Positions 19,295 through 30,718 of a stretch of 64,000 nt of DNA are shown piece after piece (positions within the stretch are counted from its first letter, which is position 1; every line of letters begins with the position of its first letter). The notes below the pieces were generated by a model, which saw only the letters and a program-made list of their open reading frames with translations, was not told the origin of the DNA and ran no database searches. The stretch covers positions 124,001 to 188,000 of the forward strand of contig NZ_JACXWX010000006.1 of the NCBI RefSeq assembly GCF_014764505.1, read 5' to 3'. The DNA comes from Phormidium tenue FACHB-886. Lineage in GTDB: Bacteria > Cyanobacteriota > Cyanobacteriia > Elainellales > Elainellaceae. A program made the position numbers and the translations under genes.

Positions 19295-22200
19295 ATGGCT
19301 TTTTCTTCGATTACCCGCGCTTTAGGGCGATCGCCCCTGACTGCCGAGCTGCTGACCAAACTAGAGCAGCAACATGTCTTAACGCTGAATGGCGTTCCGC
19401 GTTTGCCCAAAGGGTTGATTGCCTCAGCGCTTGCTCAAACTCAGCAGCGCTCTTTGCTGGTGGTGGCGGCTACGCTAGAGGAAGCCGGACGCTGGGCAGT
19501 GCAGCTAGAAGCAATGGGCTGGCAAACGCTGCATCTCTACCCCACCTCAGAAGCTTCTCCCTATGAGCCGTTTGACCCAGAATCTGAAATGACCTGGGGG
19601 CAGCTCCAGGTGCTGGCAGATCTGGTACGGGCAGAGAGCAAAGGCCGGATGGCTTTAGTGACAACCAATCGCGCCCTCCAGCCCCACTTGCCGCCTGTGG
19701 AGGTGTTTCAGCAGTTTTGCTTAACCTTGCAGCGCGGTATGGAGGTTGATCTTGAAGGGTTGAGCCATCAGCTTGCCAATTTGGGCTATGAGCGGGTGGC
19801 GCTAGTGGAGACAGAGGGGCAGTGGAGTCGGCGGGGCGACATTATTGATGTATTTCCGGTGGCATCGGAGCTGCCGGTGCGGCTAGAGCTATTTGGCGAT
19901 GAGCTAGACCAGATCCGCGAGTTCGACCCTTCCACGCAGCGATCGCTCGACAGCATTCAGCAGCTTGTGCTGACTACGACAGACTTTAGCCCGATGATTC
20001 TGGCAGAGCTGCGGCAGAAGCTTGATCGCTTGGTAGGCTTAGCGCCAGAAGACACTGAGCGACTGCAGGCAGGGCAACCGCTGGAAGGAATGCGTCGCTT
20101 TTTGGGTGTAGCGTTCGATCGTCCTGCTTCGCTGCTGGATTATTTGCCTGTTAACACGCTGGTGGCAATCGATGAGCCAGAGCAGTGCCGGGCGCATGGC
20201 GATCGCTGGTTTGAGCAGGCTGACGAACAGTGGCAGGAGCTAGGGCAGGGTGGACTGTCTGTTCCTAAGATTCATCACCCGATTGCCGAGTTGATGACGG
20301 AGGTCGAGCGATTCGATCGGCTGCTGCTGTCGGAGCTGGCAGAAGAGGGAAACGGACTTAATTTGGCGAGCCGTCCGGTTCCGGCAACGCCGCATCAGTT
20401 TGGCAAGCTCGCGGAGACTCTGCGGCAAGAGCGCGATCGACAGTTTGGTATCTGGCTGGTGTCGGCGCAGCCTTCGCGATCGGTGGCACTGCTGCAGGAG
20501 CACGACTGTCCGGCGCAGTTTGTGCCAAACCCCAGAGATTATCTGGCGATCGACAAGCTGCAAAGCCAGCGGATTCCCACAGCCGTCAAATATTCTGGGC
20601 TAGCAGAGCTAGAAGGGTTTATTCTGCCGACGTTTCGCTTGGTGGTGGTCACCGATCGCGAGTTTTTTGGGCAGCACACCCTGGCAACGCCGACCTACAT
20701 CCGCAAGCGCAGGCAGGCAGCCTCGAAGCAGGTTGACCCCAATAAGCTGCAGCTAGGCGATTATGTCGTGCATCGCAATCACGGCGTGGGGCGGTTTCTC
20801 AAGCTAGAGAGCCTGACGCTCAACAATGAGACCCGTGAATATTTGGTGCTGCAATATGCAGACGGACTGCTGCGTGTGGCTGCCGATCAGGTGGGGGCGC
20901 TGTCGCGCTTCCGGGGGGTGGGCGATCGCGTCCCTGAGCTGAATAAGATGTCGAGCAAGGCTTGGGAGAAGACAAAGAGCAAGGTTCGCAAAGCCGTCAA
21001 AAAAGTGGCGATCGATCTGCTCCAGCTTTATGCCAACCGGGCTCATCAGCAGGGCTTTGCTTACCCGATGGACATGCCGTGGCAGGAAGAGCTAGAAGAT
21101 TCATTTCCCTATCAGCCCACCCCCGACCAGCTCAAAGCGGTGCAGGATGTGAAGCGAGACATGGAAGCCGAGCGCCCGATGGATCGCTTAGTCTGTGGCG
21201 ATGTGGGCTTCGGTAAAACCGAGGTGGCGATTCGGGCGATCTTCAAGGCGGTGACGGCGGGTAAACAGGTGGCGCTGCTGGCACCCACCACAATTCTGAC
21301 GCAGCAGCACTACCACACTTTAAAGGAACGGTTTGCGCCCTACCCGATTCAGGTTGGTTTGCTGAACCGATTTCGGACTGCCGAAGAACGTAAAGAGATC
21401 CAGCAGCGCTTGGCAACGGGTGAGCTAGATGTAGTCGTAGGGACGCATCAGCTTCTGGGCAAGGGCGTGCAGTTCAAAGATTTGGGACTGCTGGTGGTCG
21501 ATGAAGAACAGCGGTTTGGCGTCAACCAGAAAGAGAAGATCAAATCTCTGAAGACTCAGGTGGATGTGCTGACGCTGAGCGCCACGCCGATTCCCCGGAC
21601 GCTCTATATGGCGCTGTCAGGCGTGCGTGAGATGAGCTTGATTACTACCCCGCCGCCTTCTCGCCGCCCGATTAAAACGCATCTGTCGCCTTATGACCCG
21701 GAAGCGGTGCGGACGGCAATTCGGCAAGAACTCGATCGCGGTGGACAAATCTTTTACGTTGTGCCGCGCGTGGAAGGCATTGAAGAAACTTCAGCCAATC
21801 TGCGCGAAATGCTGCCAGGAGCAAGAATTGCCGTGGCGCATGGGCAGATGGAGGACGGTGAGCTGGAATCAACGATGCTGGCATTTAGCAATGCCGAAGC
21901 CGAGATCCTGGTTTGCACGACGATCATTGAATCTGGACTGGATATTCCCCGCGTCAATACGATCATCATCGAGAATGCTCAGAAGTTTGGTTTGTCGCAG
22001 CTCTATCAGCTGCGGGGGCGCGTTGGGCGGGCCGGTATTCAGGCGCATGCGTGGCTGTTTTATCCGAAGCAAAGTCAGCTCACAGATACGGCTCGTCAGC
22101 GTCTCCGCGCCATTCAGGAATTTACACAGCTCGGCTCCGGTTACCAGCTTGCGGTACGCGATATGGAAATTCGGGGTGTGGGTAATTTACTGGGTGCGGA

Positions 22201-22762
22201 ACAATCTGGACAAATGGATGCGATCGGCTTTGACCTCTATATGGAGATGCTAGAGGATGCAATTAAGGAGATTCGCGGACAAGAAATTCCTCAGGTAGAC
22301 GATACACAAATTGACCTGAACCTGACCGCCTTCATTCCTGCCGATTACATTGGCGATCTTGACCAAAAGATGAGCGCCTATCGAGCGGTGGCATCCGCGC
22401 AGTCTAAGAAAGAGCTGACCGAAATTGCTGCAGATTGGAGCGATCGCTATGGCGCGATCCCTTCTGCTGCGCTGCAGCTGTTGCGCGTAGTGGAGCTGAA
22501 GCAGATCGCCAAATCGCTTGGCTTTAGCCGTATTAGACCCGAAGGCAAACAGCACGTCAATTTAGAAACGCCGATGGAAGAACCTGCCTGGAACCTGCTG
22601 AAGGAAAACCTGCCGGAGTACCTGAAAACTCGCTTTGTCTACACTGCTGGCAAAGTAACAGTGCGCGGCTTGGGCGTCCTCAAAGCGGAACAGCAGCTCG
22701 AAAACCTGATCGAGTACCTCAGCAAGATGAAGGGCGGTTTGCCGGAGCCAGCCCTAGTTTAA
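19295..22762 (+). CDS. mfd: Transcription-repair coupling factor Mfd
   Basis: DNA translocase that removes stalled RNA polymerase at lesions and recruits UvrA. The 1155 residues show the UvrB-like N-terminal module (about 30-350), the RNA-polymerase-interacting domain starting [15 protein letters not shown] (about 485-555), the RecG-like helicase with Walker A GDVGFGKT (635-642), DEEQ (736-739) and QLRGRVGR, and the C-terminal TRCF domain that masks the UvrA site. Complete. Confidence 0.98.
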   Translation: MAFSSITRALGRSPLTAELLTKLEQQHVLTLNGVPRLPKGLIASALAQTQQRSLLVVAATLEEAGRWAVQLEAMGWQTLHLYPTSEASPYEPFDPESEMTWGQLQVLADLVRAESKGRMALVTTNRALQPHLPPVEVFQQFCLTLQRGMEVDLEGLSHQLANLGYERVALVETEGQWSRRGDIIDVFPVASELPVRLELFGDELDQIREFDPSTQRSLDSIQQLVLTTTDFSPMILAELRQKLDRLVGLAPEDTERLQAGQPLEGMRRFLGVAFDRPASLLDYLPVNTLVAIDEPEQCRAHGDRWFEQADEQWQELGQGGLSVPKIHHPIAELMTEVERFDRLLLSELAEEGNGLNLASRPVPATPHQFGKLAETLRQERDRQFGIWLVSAQPSRSVALLQEHDCPAQFVPNPRDYLAIDKLQSQRIPTAVKYSGLAELEGFILPTFRLVVVTDREFFGQHTLATPTYIRKRRQAASKQVDPNKLQLGDYVVHRNHGVGRFLKLESLTLNNETREYLVLQYADGLLRVAADQVGALSRFRGVGDRVPELNKMSSKAWEKTKSKVRKAVKKVAIDLLQLYANRAHQQGFAYPMDMPWQEELEDSFPYQPTPDQLKAVQDVKRDMEAERPMDRLVCGDVGFGKTEVAIRAIFKAVTAGKQVALLAPTTILTQQHYHTLKERFAPYPIQVGLLNRFRTAEERKEIQQRLATGELDVVVGTHQLLGKGVQFKDLGLLVVDEEQRFGVNQKEKIKSLKTQVDVLTLSATPIPRTLYMALSGVREMSLITTPPPSRRPIKTHLSPYDPEAVRTAIRQELDRGGQIFYVVPRVEGIEETSANLREMLPGARIAVAHGQMEDGELESTMLAFSNAEAEILVCTTIIESGLDIPRVNTIIIENAQKFGLSQLYQLRGRVGRAGIQAHAWLFYPKQSQLTDTARQRLRAIQEFTQLGSGYQLAVRDMEIRGVGNLLGAEQSGQMDAIGFDLYMEMLEDAIKEIRGQEIPQVDDTQIDLNLTAFIPADYIGDLDQKMSAYRAVASAQSKKELTEIAADWSDRYGAIPSAALQLLRVVELKQIAKSLGFSRIRPEGKQHVNLETPMEEPAWNLLKENLPEYLKTRFVYTAGKVTVRGLGVLKAEQQLENLIEYLSKMKGGLPEPALV

Positions 22763-22850
22763 TAGGGTGCAGCTATCTCTGGTGCGTGAGTAAAGCTTGA
22801 CGTAGCAACAAGCGATGTGTGGTAGCGCGTCAGCTCTTGAATGGTGGGTT

Positions 22851-22869
22851 AGGTGGGCACTGCCCACCT
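22851..22869. terminator. Hairpin between convergent mfd and tyrS
   Basis: AGGTGGGC / GCCCACCT with loop ACT; 8-bp G/C-rich stem and no T-tract on either side. Its position between two convergent stops suggests a bidirectional terminator. Confidence 0.55.
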
Positions 22870-22883
22870 TACTAAGGCACGGC

Positions 22884-24116
22884 TCAAATCAGCCGGACAA
22901 ATTTGTTTTTGCCGACCTGCAGCACCTTTCCCTGCAGTGCTGTGGCGCTCTCAAAGGTGAGATTGGGATCTGAAACGCGATCGCCCTCTAGTCGCACCGC
23001 ACCGCCCTGAATTTGCCGTCTTGCCTCTGAGCTGCTAGGGCACAGCTTGGCAGCGCTCACAAGGTAAAACAGCTTGACTGGAAACTGAATCGACTCCATC
23101 GAGAATTCCGGCACAGCGTCGGTGGAGACACTGTTCCCCTGAACAAGCGACAGGGCGGCTGTTTGGGCTGCTTGGGCTGCTGCCTCCCCGTGATATTGGC
23201 GAACTACCTCTAGCGCCAGCAGCTTTTGGCGATCGCGTGGCTCTGCTGGTAGCTGATCAAGCGGCAGATTTGTGAGTAGCTCAAAGTAGGACTCGATTAG
23301 GCGATCGGGCGTTTTTTCTAGCTTTGAGTACATGGTGAGGGCATCTTCCTGTAGCCCGACGTAGTTGCCCAGCGATTTTGACATCTTCTGCGTGCCGTCT
23401 GTGCCAATCAAGATTGGCATCAGCAAGCCAAACTGGGGACGTTGTCCAAAGTGGCGCTGGAGATCGCGCCCTACCGCCAAGTTAAATTTCTGATCTGTGC
23501 CGCCCAGCTCTACATCTGCTTCGAGCGCCACCGAGTCATAGCCTTGCATCAGCGGGTAGAGGAACTCATGCAGGTAGATCGGCGTTTGCTTCTCGTAGCG
23601 ATCGGCAAAGCCTTCTTTGGCTAGCATCTGCCCCACGGTCATCGTAGAGAGCAAGTCTTGAATTTTGCCCAAGTCCAGCTGAGACAGCCACTCGGAGTTG
23701 TAGCGAATTTCCAGGCGGCCGGGCGTATCGAAGTCAAGGATGGGACGGACTTGCTCAATGTAGGTCTGAGCGTTTTGCTTCACCTGCGCCTCGGTGAGCT
23801 GCTTGCGAACTTCCGATTTACCGGTAGGATCGCCAATGCGGGCGGTGAAGTCGCCAATCAGCAAAATGGCAGTATGTCCGGCATCCTGAAAGGCCCTGAG
23901 CTTGCGAACCACGATGCTGTGCCCCAGGTGAATTTCTGAACCGGTTGGGTCGATGCCAAACTTAATGCGGAGAGGGCGATCGCTCTTGAGGAGCCGCTGC
24001 TCTAAATTTTCATCTGGATCAGTAGAATTGGGCTGATTTGGGAAGATTTCGACGGTGCCCCGGCGCAGCCATTCAAAGGATTGAGGTACAGTTTTTAGGA
24101 ATTCTTCAGCAGCCAT
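22884..24116 (-). CDS. tyrS: Tyrosyl-tRNA synthetase
   Basis: Class I synthetase that charges tRNA-Tyr. From ATG 24116 ([10 protein letters not shown]) the 410 residues contain the HIGH-type motif HLGHS (63-67), KMSKS (244-248) and a C-terminal S4 RNA-binding domain (about 340-405) ending GKNKFVRLI. It is the TyrZ-like subclass with an S4 domain. A GTG at 24131 in the same frame is the alternative start. No T-box or other leader structure was seen upstream. Confidence 0.96.
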   Translation of the reverse strand: MAAEEFLKTVPQSFEWLRRGTVEIFPNQPNSTDPDENLEQRLLKSDRPLRIKFGIDPTGSEIHLGHSIVVRKLRAFQDAGHTAILLIGDFTARIGDPTGKSEVRKQLTEAQVKQNAQTYIEQVRPILDFDTPGRLEIRYNSEWLSQLDLGKIQDLLSTMTVGQMLAKEGFADRYEKQTPIYLHEFLYPLMQGYDSVALEADVELGGTDQKFNLAVGRDLQRHFGQRPQFGLLMPILIGTDGTQKMSKSLGNYVGLQEDALTMYSKLEKTPDRLIESYFELLTNLPLDQLPAEPRDRQKLLALEVVRQYHGEAAAQAAQTAALSLVQGNSVSTDAVPEFSMESIQFPVKLFYLVSAAKLCPSSSEARRQIQGGAVRLEGDRVSDPNLTFESATALQGKVLQVGKNKFVRLI

Positions 24117-24131
24117 CGACACAACATCCAC

Positions 24132-24436
24132 TTTGATTAAATTAACCTGGTATAGGCTGACTGGCGATTGTCAGAATCGCTTGATCACCAAATTCCAGAT
24201 CTTTAGGTTAAACTCTCTGCATTACAAACTGGACGCTAATACCCTTCACAATTGGTGAGATGAGGCAATTTTCTTGTCTACAGGCATTTCTACGCGACTT
24301 TAGTACGGGTTAATCCCTCCGCACTACTATCCTGCCTTTCCCCATCTGGAACATTACCTATTAAAGTTGAGTAATATATTTAGGCTCTCGGCAGCCAGAC
24401 TACTATAATCGCAGAACTCTAAGGAAGAAACACGTT
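24132..24436. promoter_or_regulatory. Divergent tyrS/PBP intergenic region
   Basis: No open frame is convincing in these 305 bases. A perfect -10 element TATAAT lies at 24404-24409 and an AAGGAAG ribosome binding site at 24421-24427, both directed at the penicillin-binding protein gene. No matching -35 was found at the usual distance. Confidence 0.5.
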
Positions 24437-26374
24437 GTGTCGTCGAATCCTGCCAGCCACAAACAAGGAAATTCTCCGGCAAGCCGCAAGCTAGCCAAAT
24501 CTGATGCGTCTGTGCTGCCCTATATGCAGGGGATAGCACAAGTGACCGCAGGAACGATTCTCGGCGTCACGATGTTAGCCAGTTCTGTGGTTGCAGGCGG
24601 CTTAGTGGGTTTAGCCTTGAGTTTCCGCAACCTGCCAGATGTGCGCGTTTTGCGGACTTATATTCCCTCAGAAACTAGCTACATCTATGATTCGAACGGC
24701 ACCCTGCTCGACAGCATCCACGACGAAGCTAACCGGGAAGTCGTAGATTTTAATGACATTTCGCCGAACTTGAAGCGGGCGGTGCTGGCGATCGAAGATA
24801 GCAATTTTTATGCTCACCACGGTATCAACCCGGTTGGTGTGGTGCGTGCCTCGATCGCCAACTTCACCACTAAGCAAACCGTAGAAGGTGGCTCCACGGT
24901 GACGATGCAGCTCGTGAAGAACCTGTTTCTCAACCCAGAGCGGACGCTGAACCGCAAAGTTGCAGAAGGAGTGCTCTCCCTACGGCTGGAGCAAGTCTTC
25001 AAAAAAGACCAGATTTTGGAGATGTATCTGAATCAGGTCTATTGGGGGCACAACACCTACGGCGCCGAAACCGCCGCGATGAGCTATTTCAGCAAACATG
25101 CCTCAGAGCTAACGTTGGGCGAAGCGGCAATGATGGCAGGCATCATCCAAGCGCCAGAGGCATATAGCCCATTTGTCAACTATCAGGTGGCAAAACGGCG
25201 GCAGGCGGTAGTTCTCGATCGGATGCGCAAGCTGAACTGGATTACGGCAGAGGAAGAGTCCGCTGCTAAAGCCCAGCCCATCCAGCTAGGACAGATTACC
25301 TCGTTCCGGCAGAGCCAAGCGCCCTACATCACCGACGCCGTGATTGCAGAGCTGAGTGATCGCTTTGGCAGAGATGCTGTCCTTAAAGGGGGCATGCGAG
25401 TGCAGACAACGATCGATCTGAATATGCAGCGAATTGCTGAAGAGACTGCGCGGGAGGGGTTAGGGTCGGTGCAGGGGCAGGGGCTGTATGCCGATCAAAT
25501 TTCGCTAGTGGCAGTCGATCCCAGAACCCATTTTGTTAAAGCTATGGTGGGCGGGGTGGACTACAAGCAAAGTCAGTTTAACCGTGCAACTCAAGCATTG
25601 CGGCAGCCCGGCTCGGCGTTCAAGCCGTTCGTCTATTACGCTGCTTTTGCAACGGGCAAATTTGCCCCTGACTCAACGATTTCCGATACGCCTGTGAGCT
25701 ATCCCGATGGCGACGGCTGGTATACGCCGCAAAACTATGACGGTGGCTTCTACGGTGGAATGTCGATTCGGCAGGCGCTGGCGCAGTCGCGTAATATTCC
25801 AGCGATTCGCTTGGGGCAAGAAGTAGGGATTAATCGCGTTATTGAAATTTGCCGGACGCTGGGCATCAAAAGTCCGATGGAGCCAGTTACATCACTGCCG
25901 CTTGGCTCGGTTGACCTAACGCCTCTGGAGATGGCGGCATCCTATGCCACCTTTGCCAACGGCGGCTGGCAATCGCCTACAACAACGATTGTTCAGGTGG
26001 TGGACAGCAAAGGCAATGTCCTGCTAGACAACACACCTAACCCGCAGCTCGTCCTCGATCCATGGGCAGTGGCAGCACTCAACGAAACAATGCAAGGCGT
26101 CATTAATAGCGGGACTGCCACCGCTGCTCGTATTAATCGTCCTGCCGCAGGGAAAACTGGAACCACATCATCGGAGCGAGATATTTGGTTTGTAGGTTTT
26201 GTGCCGCAGCTTTCGGTTGCGGTTTGGGTGGGTAATGATGACTACAGCCCGATGGGTGTGGGGGCTACGGGCGGAAGCTTTGTGGCTCCAATCTGGCGCA
26301 ACTTCATGAATCGAGCGCTAGAGGGCGTGCCGGTGGAAAACTTTAAACCGCGATCGGACTTCCAGCGCCCATAG
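24437..26374 (+). CDS. Class A penicillin-binding protein (PBP1A type)
   Basis: Bifunctional peptidoglycan synthase. The 645 residues have a short cytoplasmic tail, one membrane anchor (about 36-62), a GT51 glycosyltransferase with catalytic Glu120 in EDSNFYAHHG and GGSTVTMQLVKN, and a transpeptidase with SAFK (Ser393, Lys396), SRN and KTGT (573-576). Full length without the extra C-terminal modules of some cyanobacterial paralogues. GTG start at 24437, supported by AAGGAAG nine bases upstream. The stop codon lies in the first of three 17-bp tandem repeats. Confidence 0.95.
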   Translation: MSSNPASHKQGNSPASRKLAKSDASVLPYMQGIAQVTAGTILGVTMLASSVVAGGLVGLALSFRNLPDVRVLRTYIPSETSYIYDSNGTLLDSIHDEANREVVDFNDISPNLKRAVLAIEDSNFYAHHGINPVGVVRASIANFTTKQTVEGGSTVTMQLVKNLFLNPERTLNRKVAEGVLSLRLEQVFKKDQILEMYLNQVYWGHNTYGAETAAMSYFSKHASELTLGEAAMMAGIIQAPEAYSPFVNYQVAKRRQAVVLDRMRKLNWITAEEESAAKAQPIQLGQITSFRQSQAPYITDAVIAELSDRFGRDAVLKGGMRVQTTIDLNMQRIAEETAREGLGSVQGQGLYADQISLVAVDPRTHFVKAMVGGVDYKQSQFNRATQALRQPGSAFKPFVYYAAFATGKFAPDSTISDTPVSYPDGDGWYTPQNYDGGFYGGMSIRQALAQSRNIPAIRLGQEVGINRVIEICRTLGIKSPMEPVTSLPLGSVDLTPLEMAASYATFANGGWQSPTTTIVQVVDSKGNVLLDNTPNPQLVLDPWAVAALNETMQGVINSGTATAARINRPAAGKTGTTSSERDIWFVGFVPQLSVAVWVGNDDYSPMGVGATGGSFVAPIWRNFMNRALEGVPVENFKPRSDFQRP

Positions 26375-26414
26375 TCTTCTAGCGCCTATAGTCTTTCAGC
26401 ACTCATAGTCTTTC
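26364..26414. repeat. Three tandem 17-bp units spanning the PBP stop codon
   Basis: AGCGCCCATAGTCTTCT, AGCGCCTATAGTCTTTC and AGCACTCATAGTCTTTC are contiguous. The gene's TAG stop (26372-26374) is part of the first copy, and the ATAGTCTT core is identical in all three. Confidence 0.88.
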
Positions 26415-26486
26415 GACGCTCATCACAGGCATAGGTGGAGCGATCAGTTCGTTCCACCGCAATTGACAACTAAAGAGAGCCTTTAA

Positions 26487-26810
26487 CTAAACTTGTCTTT
26501 CTAATTCTGCTTTCATGCGATCGAGCGTTAGCTGAGTCTGGTCAAACATCTGCTGAAACGAGACCCCAAATTGGCTAAGCTGGGTTTTTAGCTGCTCGAT
26601 GCTCATCTGCGCCATGAAGTCTTCTGAAAGTTCAGCACGCTTCATAAAAATACGGTAGCGCTCCATGACCGACTCCATCTGTTCGATATAGAGCTTTTTG
26701 CCTTCGCGGTCGAACTTGCCATAGTCGCCGCCGAGCTTCATCAGCGACTGGTAATCTTCAAACAGCTTTTTGGCTTCTTGTTGAACAACTTCTGAATCAA
26801 AGAATCCCAT
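26487..26810 (-). CDS. DUF1825 family protein
   Basis: A 107-residue, mostly helical, charged protein of a cyanobacterial family of unknown function, beginning MGFFDSEVVQQEAK (ATG 26810; the frame continues upstream but conserved members start here). Heptad-like segments (LFEDYQSLMKLG; QMFDQTQLTLDRMKAELE) suggest coiled-coil packing or a helical bundle. No membrane segment and no catalytic motif. Confidence 0.85.
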   Translation of the reverse strand: MGFFDSEVVQQEAKKLFEDYQSLMKLGGDYGKFDREGKKLYIEQMESVMERYRIFMKRAELSEDFMAQMSIEQLKTQLSQFGVSFQQMFDQTQLTLDRMKAELERQV

Positions 26811-27016
26811 CGTTCCTATCGTCCGCTTGTAATCTTGCTGATAAATTACTAGCGATCGCTCCGCCTCTTGCTGCAATGCGTTGCGCCAGTAGCCTTATTG
26901 TAATCCAGAGTACTGACGGGCCTGCGGATCGGTTATCTCTACACAAGCAGGTGAGGAGCCAGGGAGACCGACACTGCGGTTGCTTGGAAGCTGCAGCTCA
27001 ACGATTCAACATACCA

Positions 27017-28825
27017 TCACTCCACTCCTACCGATCGCCCCCGCTGCCGTACCTGAATATCCTCCAGCGTGGCATCTGGAATTGCCCGAATTAGCTGACG
27101 CGTATACTCGCGGCTGGGGTTGCCATAGACCTGCTCAGCCGGACCAATCTCCTCGATCTTGCCTTGGTTCATCACCATAATCCGATCGCTGACAAACTTG
27201 ACCACGCTTAGATCATGCGAAATAAAGATATAAGTTAAGCCAAAATCCTGCTGCAAATCTTTCAGCAGGTTCAACACCTGTGCTTGCACCGACACATCCA
27301 GCGCCGATACCGACTCATCGCAGATGATAAAGCGGGGATTGCAGGTGAGGGTGCGGGCAATGCAGATGCGTTGCTGCTGCCCTCCCGAAAACTCATGCGG
27401 CATCCGGTCCATGGCGCTGGCATCCAGCCCGACTCTTTCCAGCAGGGCGATCGCTCTTTGTCGTCGTTCTTGATTTGAGCTGCCGATGTTGTGAATCACC
27501 ATTGGTTCGATGAGCGCCGAGCCAATCCTTTGACGCGGATCCATAGAGCCGTACGGGTTTTGGAAGACGATCTGCATCTCTTGGCGCAGGCGACGCATCT
27601 GCACCTCGTTGAGCCGAAACACCGACTTACCATCAAATTTCACTTCACCAGCGGTGGGTTCGATCAGGCGCAGCAGCACCCGGCTCAGAGTTGTTTTGCC
27701 GCAGCCCGATTCGCCTACCAATCCCAGCGTTTCACCCGGATACACATCGAAGCTAACCTGATCCACAGCATTGAACTCGACTTTGCGCCCAAACAGTCCT
27801 GTGCGAATGGGATAGGTCTTGGTGAGCCGATCGACCGTCAAAATGGGGGTTTGCTGCAAGAGGTGCTGGGCGTGTTCGAGCTGTTCTGCCTCTGTAACTA
27901 GCGCAAAGCGGGGATTTGTTTCTACTACGCTCAGCGGCTGCGGCAGGATTTCGACGGCTCCATCTTGACCCGGAACCACCTGCATAAAATCTGAGACGGT
28001 CGGCAGCCGTTTGCGCTGCAGATCGGGGCGGGGGCGGCAGTTGAGCAAGCCTTTGGTATAAGGGTGCTTAGGATCGGCAAACAGCTCGTAAACTTGGGCA
28101 ACCTCCATCACCTGACCGCGAAACATAACCACCACGCGATCGGCAACTTCCGACACCACGCCCATATCATGCGTAATGAACAGCACCGACATATTGCGGC
28201 GATCGCGGATCTCCCGCAGCAGATCCAGAATTGTTGCTTGAATTGTTACATCTAGCGCGGTAGTGGGTTCGTCGGCAATCAACAGTGCCGGGTTGCCGCT
28301 CAGCGCCATGGCGATCATGATGCGCTGAATCTGTCCTCCCGAAAGCTGGTGCGGGTAACGCTCCATCATGCCTTCTGGGTCGGGCAGCTTCACCTCACGG
28401 AATAGATCGACTGCCTGCCCATAGGCTTCTTCTTTGGAGGCTTGGGTATGCAGCCGCAGCGCTTCCATCACTTGGTTGCCGCAGGTGTAGACCGGGTTCA
28501 ACGAAGACATGGGCTCTTGAAAGATCATGGCGATCTGCCCACCCCGATAGGAACGGCGCTCCTCTGGGTTTAGGGTCAGCAGATTGACGGCGCTATCTTT
28601 GCTGGGATTATGAAACCAAATTTCGCCTTGCGTCATGGCGGAGGGAGCTAGCAAGCCCATCGTGGCTAGCGAAGTCACTGATTTTCCCGATCCTGACTCT
28701 CCCACCACACAAACTGTTTCTCCGGGCATGACTTGGAACGAGATGCCCTTGACCGCTGGAATGATGCGATCCTCTTGCTTGAATTCTACGATTAGGTTGC
28801 GGATGTCGAGAATCGGAGTTGGCAT
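27017..28825 (-). CDS. Duplicated ABC ATPase of the oligopeptide/dipeptide family (DppD-DppF fusion)
   Basis: One polypeptide of 602 residues carries two complete ABC ATPase domains: the first with GESGSGKS (42-49) and LSGGQIQR, the second with GESGCGKT (371-378) and FSGGQQQR. Each is followed by the oligopeptide C-terminal extension; the first contains the HPYTKGLL motif. It would power uptake of peptides, glutathione or nickel-type substrates, as in GsiA or YejF. No permease or binding protein is adjacent, so partners must be encoded elsewhere. Confidence 0.93.
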   Translation of the reverse strand: MPTPILDIRNLIVEFKQEDRIIPAVKGISFQVMPGETVCVVGESGSGKSVTSLATMGLLAPSAMTQGEIWFHNPSKDSAVNLLTLNPEERRSYRGGQIAMIFQEPMSSLNPVYTCGNQVMEALRLHTQASKEEAYGQAVDLFREVKLPDPEGMMERYPHQLSGGQIQRIMIAMALSGNPALLIADEPTTALDVTIQATILDLLREIRDRRNMSVLFITHDMGVVSEVADRVVVMFRGQVMEVAQVYELFADPKHPYTKGLLNCRPRPDLQRKRLPTVSDFMQVVPGQDGAVEILPQPLSVVETNPRFALVTEAEQLEHAQHLLQQTPILTVDRLTKTYPIRTGLFGRKVEFNAVDQVSFDVYPGETLGLVGESGCGKTTLSRVLLRLIEPTAGEVKFDGKSVFRLNEVQMRRLRQEMQIVFQNPYGSMDPRQRIGSALIEPMVIHNIGSSNQERRQRAIALLERVGLDASAMDRMPHEFSGGQQQRICIARTLTCNPRFIICDESVSALDVSVQAQVLNLLKDLQQDFGLTYIFISHDLSVVKFVSDRIMVMNQGKIEEIGPAEQVYGNPSREYTRQLIRAIPDATLEDIQVRQRGRSVGVE

Positions 28826-28992
28826 AGCCCATCCTGCTGAAGATGAGAGGCATTCTAGAGAAGAATCAATGCCTCTGCTGTAGCTTTTGCTGGATTTTAA
28901 GCTTTTTGAGATCTTTTAGCGTAGCTCCTATCGGGTGATTGTGAGCGATCGATAGCTTCGCTTCTCTCTGGGCAACACGCCTTACACCAAGT

Positions 28993-29137
28993 TCTACACT
29001 GCGTTATTTCGGTGTTGCTATTTCGGGGATGATTTTTGAGTGAGAGGGGCGCTCTGCGCCCCTCTCACTCAAAAATCATCCCCTATTAAGCAGTTAAGCA
29101 ATGCCCTTCTTTTTACACTGCGTTATTGGGTGTATTG
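28993..29137. repeat. Imperfect direct repeats flanking a perfect hairpin
   Basis: TACACTGCGTTATT occurs at 28995-29008 and again at 29114-29127, 119 bases apart, and similarity continues on both sides (TTC/TTT before; GGTGTTGC against GGTGTATTGC after). The second copy includes the end of the downstream histidine kinase gene, so the first looks like a duplicate of that gene end. The segment between contains the 28-bp hairpin. Confidence 0.7.
29025..29083. repeat. Perfect 28-bp hairpin with TCT loop
   Basis: Arms 29025-29052 and 29056-29083 are exact complements (the left arm begins GGGGATGATTTTTGAG and ends GGGGCGC). The loop is three bases. It lies downstream of the histidine kinase on its strand and upstream of the ABC gene. 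It may act as a terminator, or be a palindromic mobile sequence. Confidence 0.92.
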
Positions 29138-30718
29138 CACCTCTAGGTATTTTGCCAATTTTGTAAGCAACGTCTGTTCCTTAAATGGTTTGTAGAGCAG
29201 ATCGTCGCAGCCTGCCGTGAAAATGGCAGTGCGTTCTTCATCCAAAGCATTGGCAGTCACGGCGATGATGGGAGTTCTGCTGCCTCTGGTGTTGGCTTTG
29301 ATCTGACGAGTGGCTTCGTAGCCATCCATCATCGGTAGCTGCATGTCCATCAAAATCAACTGTGGATTCCAACTATCCCAGCAGTCGATTGCCCTTCGTC
29401 CGTCTTCGGCTTCCTGCACCTCAAACCCAAACCTTAAGAGAAATTGCACCAGCAGTCGCCGATTTTCTGGCACATCTTCAACGACTAGAATTCGAGAGGG
29501 AGGCTGCTTAGGAGCGAATGCAATTGCTTGCGTGGCAGCCGTTGCTAATTCAATGATGGGCAGGCTGACCGGAACTTCAACCCGGAAGCAAGTTCCTTGT
29601 CCCACTGTGCTGTTGACTTCAATTCTGCCGCCCAAAAGCTGTACGAGCTGACGGCTGATGAATAACCCCAAACCGCTGCCCTTGCAAGTCTGACGACCCA
29701 TCTCAGTTTGGGTAAATGCCTCAAACACCCGATCGAGTTCTTCAGGGGCAATGCCTGAACCAGTGTCTTCAACCTCAAAGCATAGGGTGGGGGCCGCAGA
29801 AATGGAGCTAGCTGAAGCGGCTGAGGCGATCTGCATCCGCAGCGAAACGCTGCCTTGAGAAGTAAATTTGATGGCATTGCCTAGCAGGTTCAGCAAGATT
29901 TGCCGCAGCTTTGCTTCGTCTGTTTGGATTTGCGAAGGAAGATCGTCCGACAGGTGAAAGTGAAGCTGGATGCCTTTGGTGGCGGCTCGCAGCTGCAGCA
30001 GCTCTTCGAGGTTTGCCAGCAGACGGTGGAGGTTTACCGTTTTAGAATTGACGGTTGCTTTGCCAGCCTCAATTCTGGAAACTTCCAGCACATCGTTGAT
30101 TAGCGCCAGCAAGTGTTCCCCACTGGTATTGATGATTTCGATGCTTTCGCGCTGAGAAGCAGTTAGGCTTTCCTCAAGCCCCAACAGCTCTGCAAACCCC
30201 AAAATGGCGTGCAGCGGTGTTCGTAGCTCATGGCTCATGTTGGCAAGGAAGACGCTTTTTGCCTGATTAGCGATGTCAGCGGCTTCTTTGGCTTGCTGGA
30301 GTTCAATTTCTATCTGCTTGCGATTGGTGATGTCAATACAAGTGCCGATCAGGCGATAAATCCGCCCTTGGGCATTGTAAAGGGGTGTGAGGCTAGTAAG
30401 CCACCAGTAGCTTCTGTCCTGAAATGGCAGAAATTCCTCATAGGTAATGGTTTTGCCCGCATTAATGCAGTTTTGGTAATTTTGACAGAGGACTTTGGCA
30501 ATGTCAGGTGGGAAGATTTGATCCATCCGCTTGCCCTGATGATATTCACTGCTAAAGCCGCTGTAGCGTGAGTGAGTTGGATTAACACCACCTCCGTAGA
30601 ACTCACCGTTCTCTTGCACCTCAATGATGAAGACGGATTCGCCTAACCCCTCGTAAATGCTGCGGAAGAACTCTTCCTGTTCTGCTAGCGTTCCAGTTGC
30701 CTGATTGCTGCTAACCAT
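29123..30718 (-). CDS. Hybrid histidine kinase (PAS-HisKA-HATPase-REC)
   Basis: A 531-residue soluble sensor. The order is: PAS/PAC sensor (about 14-133, with [13 protein letters not shown] at its end), HisKA with phospho-acceptor His163 in [13 protein letters not shown], HATPase with N-, G1- and G2-box motifs ([22 protein letters not shown]), and a C-terminal receiver from about 407 with the acceptor Asp near 458 (LILMDMQLP). No membrane segment, so the signal is probably cytosolic. There is no dedicated output regulator next to it. Its 3' end is duplicated downstream (direct repeat entry). Confidence 0.94.
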   Translation of the reverse strand: MVSSNQATGTLAEQEEFFRSIYEGLGESVFIIEVQENGEFYGGGVNPTHSRYSGFSSEYHQGKRMDQIFPPDIAKVLCQNYQNCINAGKTITYEEFLPFQDRSYWWLTSLTPLYNAQGRIYRLIGTCIDITNRKQIEIELQQAKEAADIANQAKSVFLANMSHELRTPLHAILGFAELLGLEESLTASQRESIEIINTSGEHLLALINDVLEVSRIEAGKATVNSKTVNLHRLLANLEELLQLRAATKGIQLHFHLSDDLPSQIQTDEAKLRQILLNLLGNAIKFTSQGSVSLRMQIASAASASSISAAPTLCFEVEDTGSGIAPEELDRVFEAFTQTEMGRQTCKGSGLGLFISRQLVQLLGGRIEVNSTVGQGTCFRVEVPVSLPIIELATAATQAIAFAPKQPPSRILVVEDVPENRRLLVQFLLRFGFEVQEAEDGRRAIDCWDSWNPQLILMDMQLPMMDGYEATRQIKANTRGSRTPIIAVTANALDEERTAIFTAGCDDLLYKPFKEQTLLTKLAKYLEVQYTQ

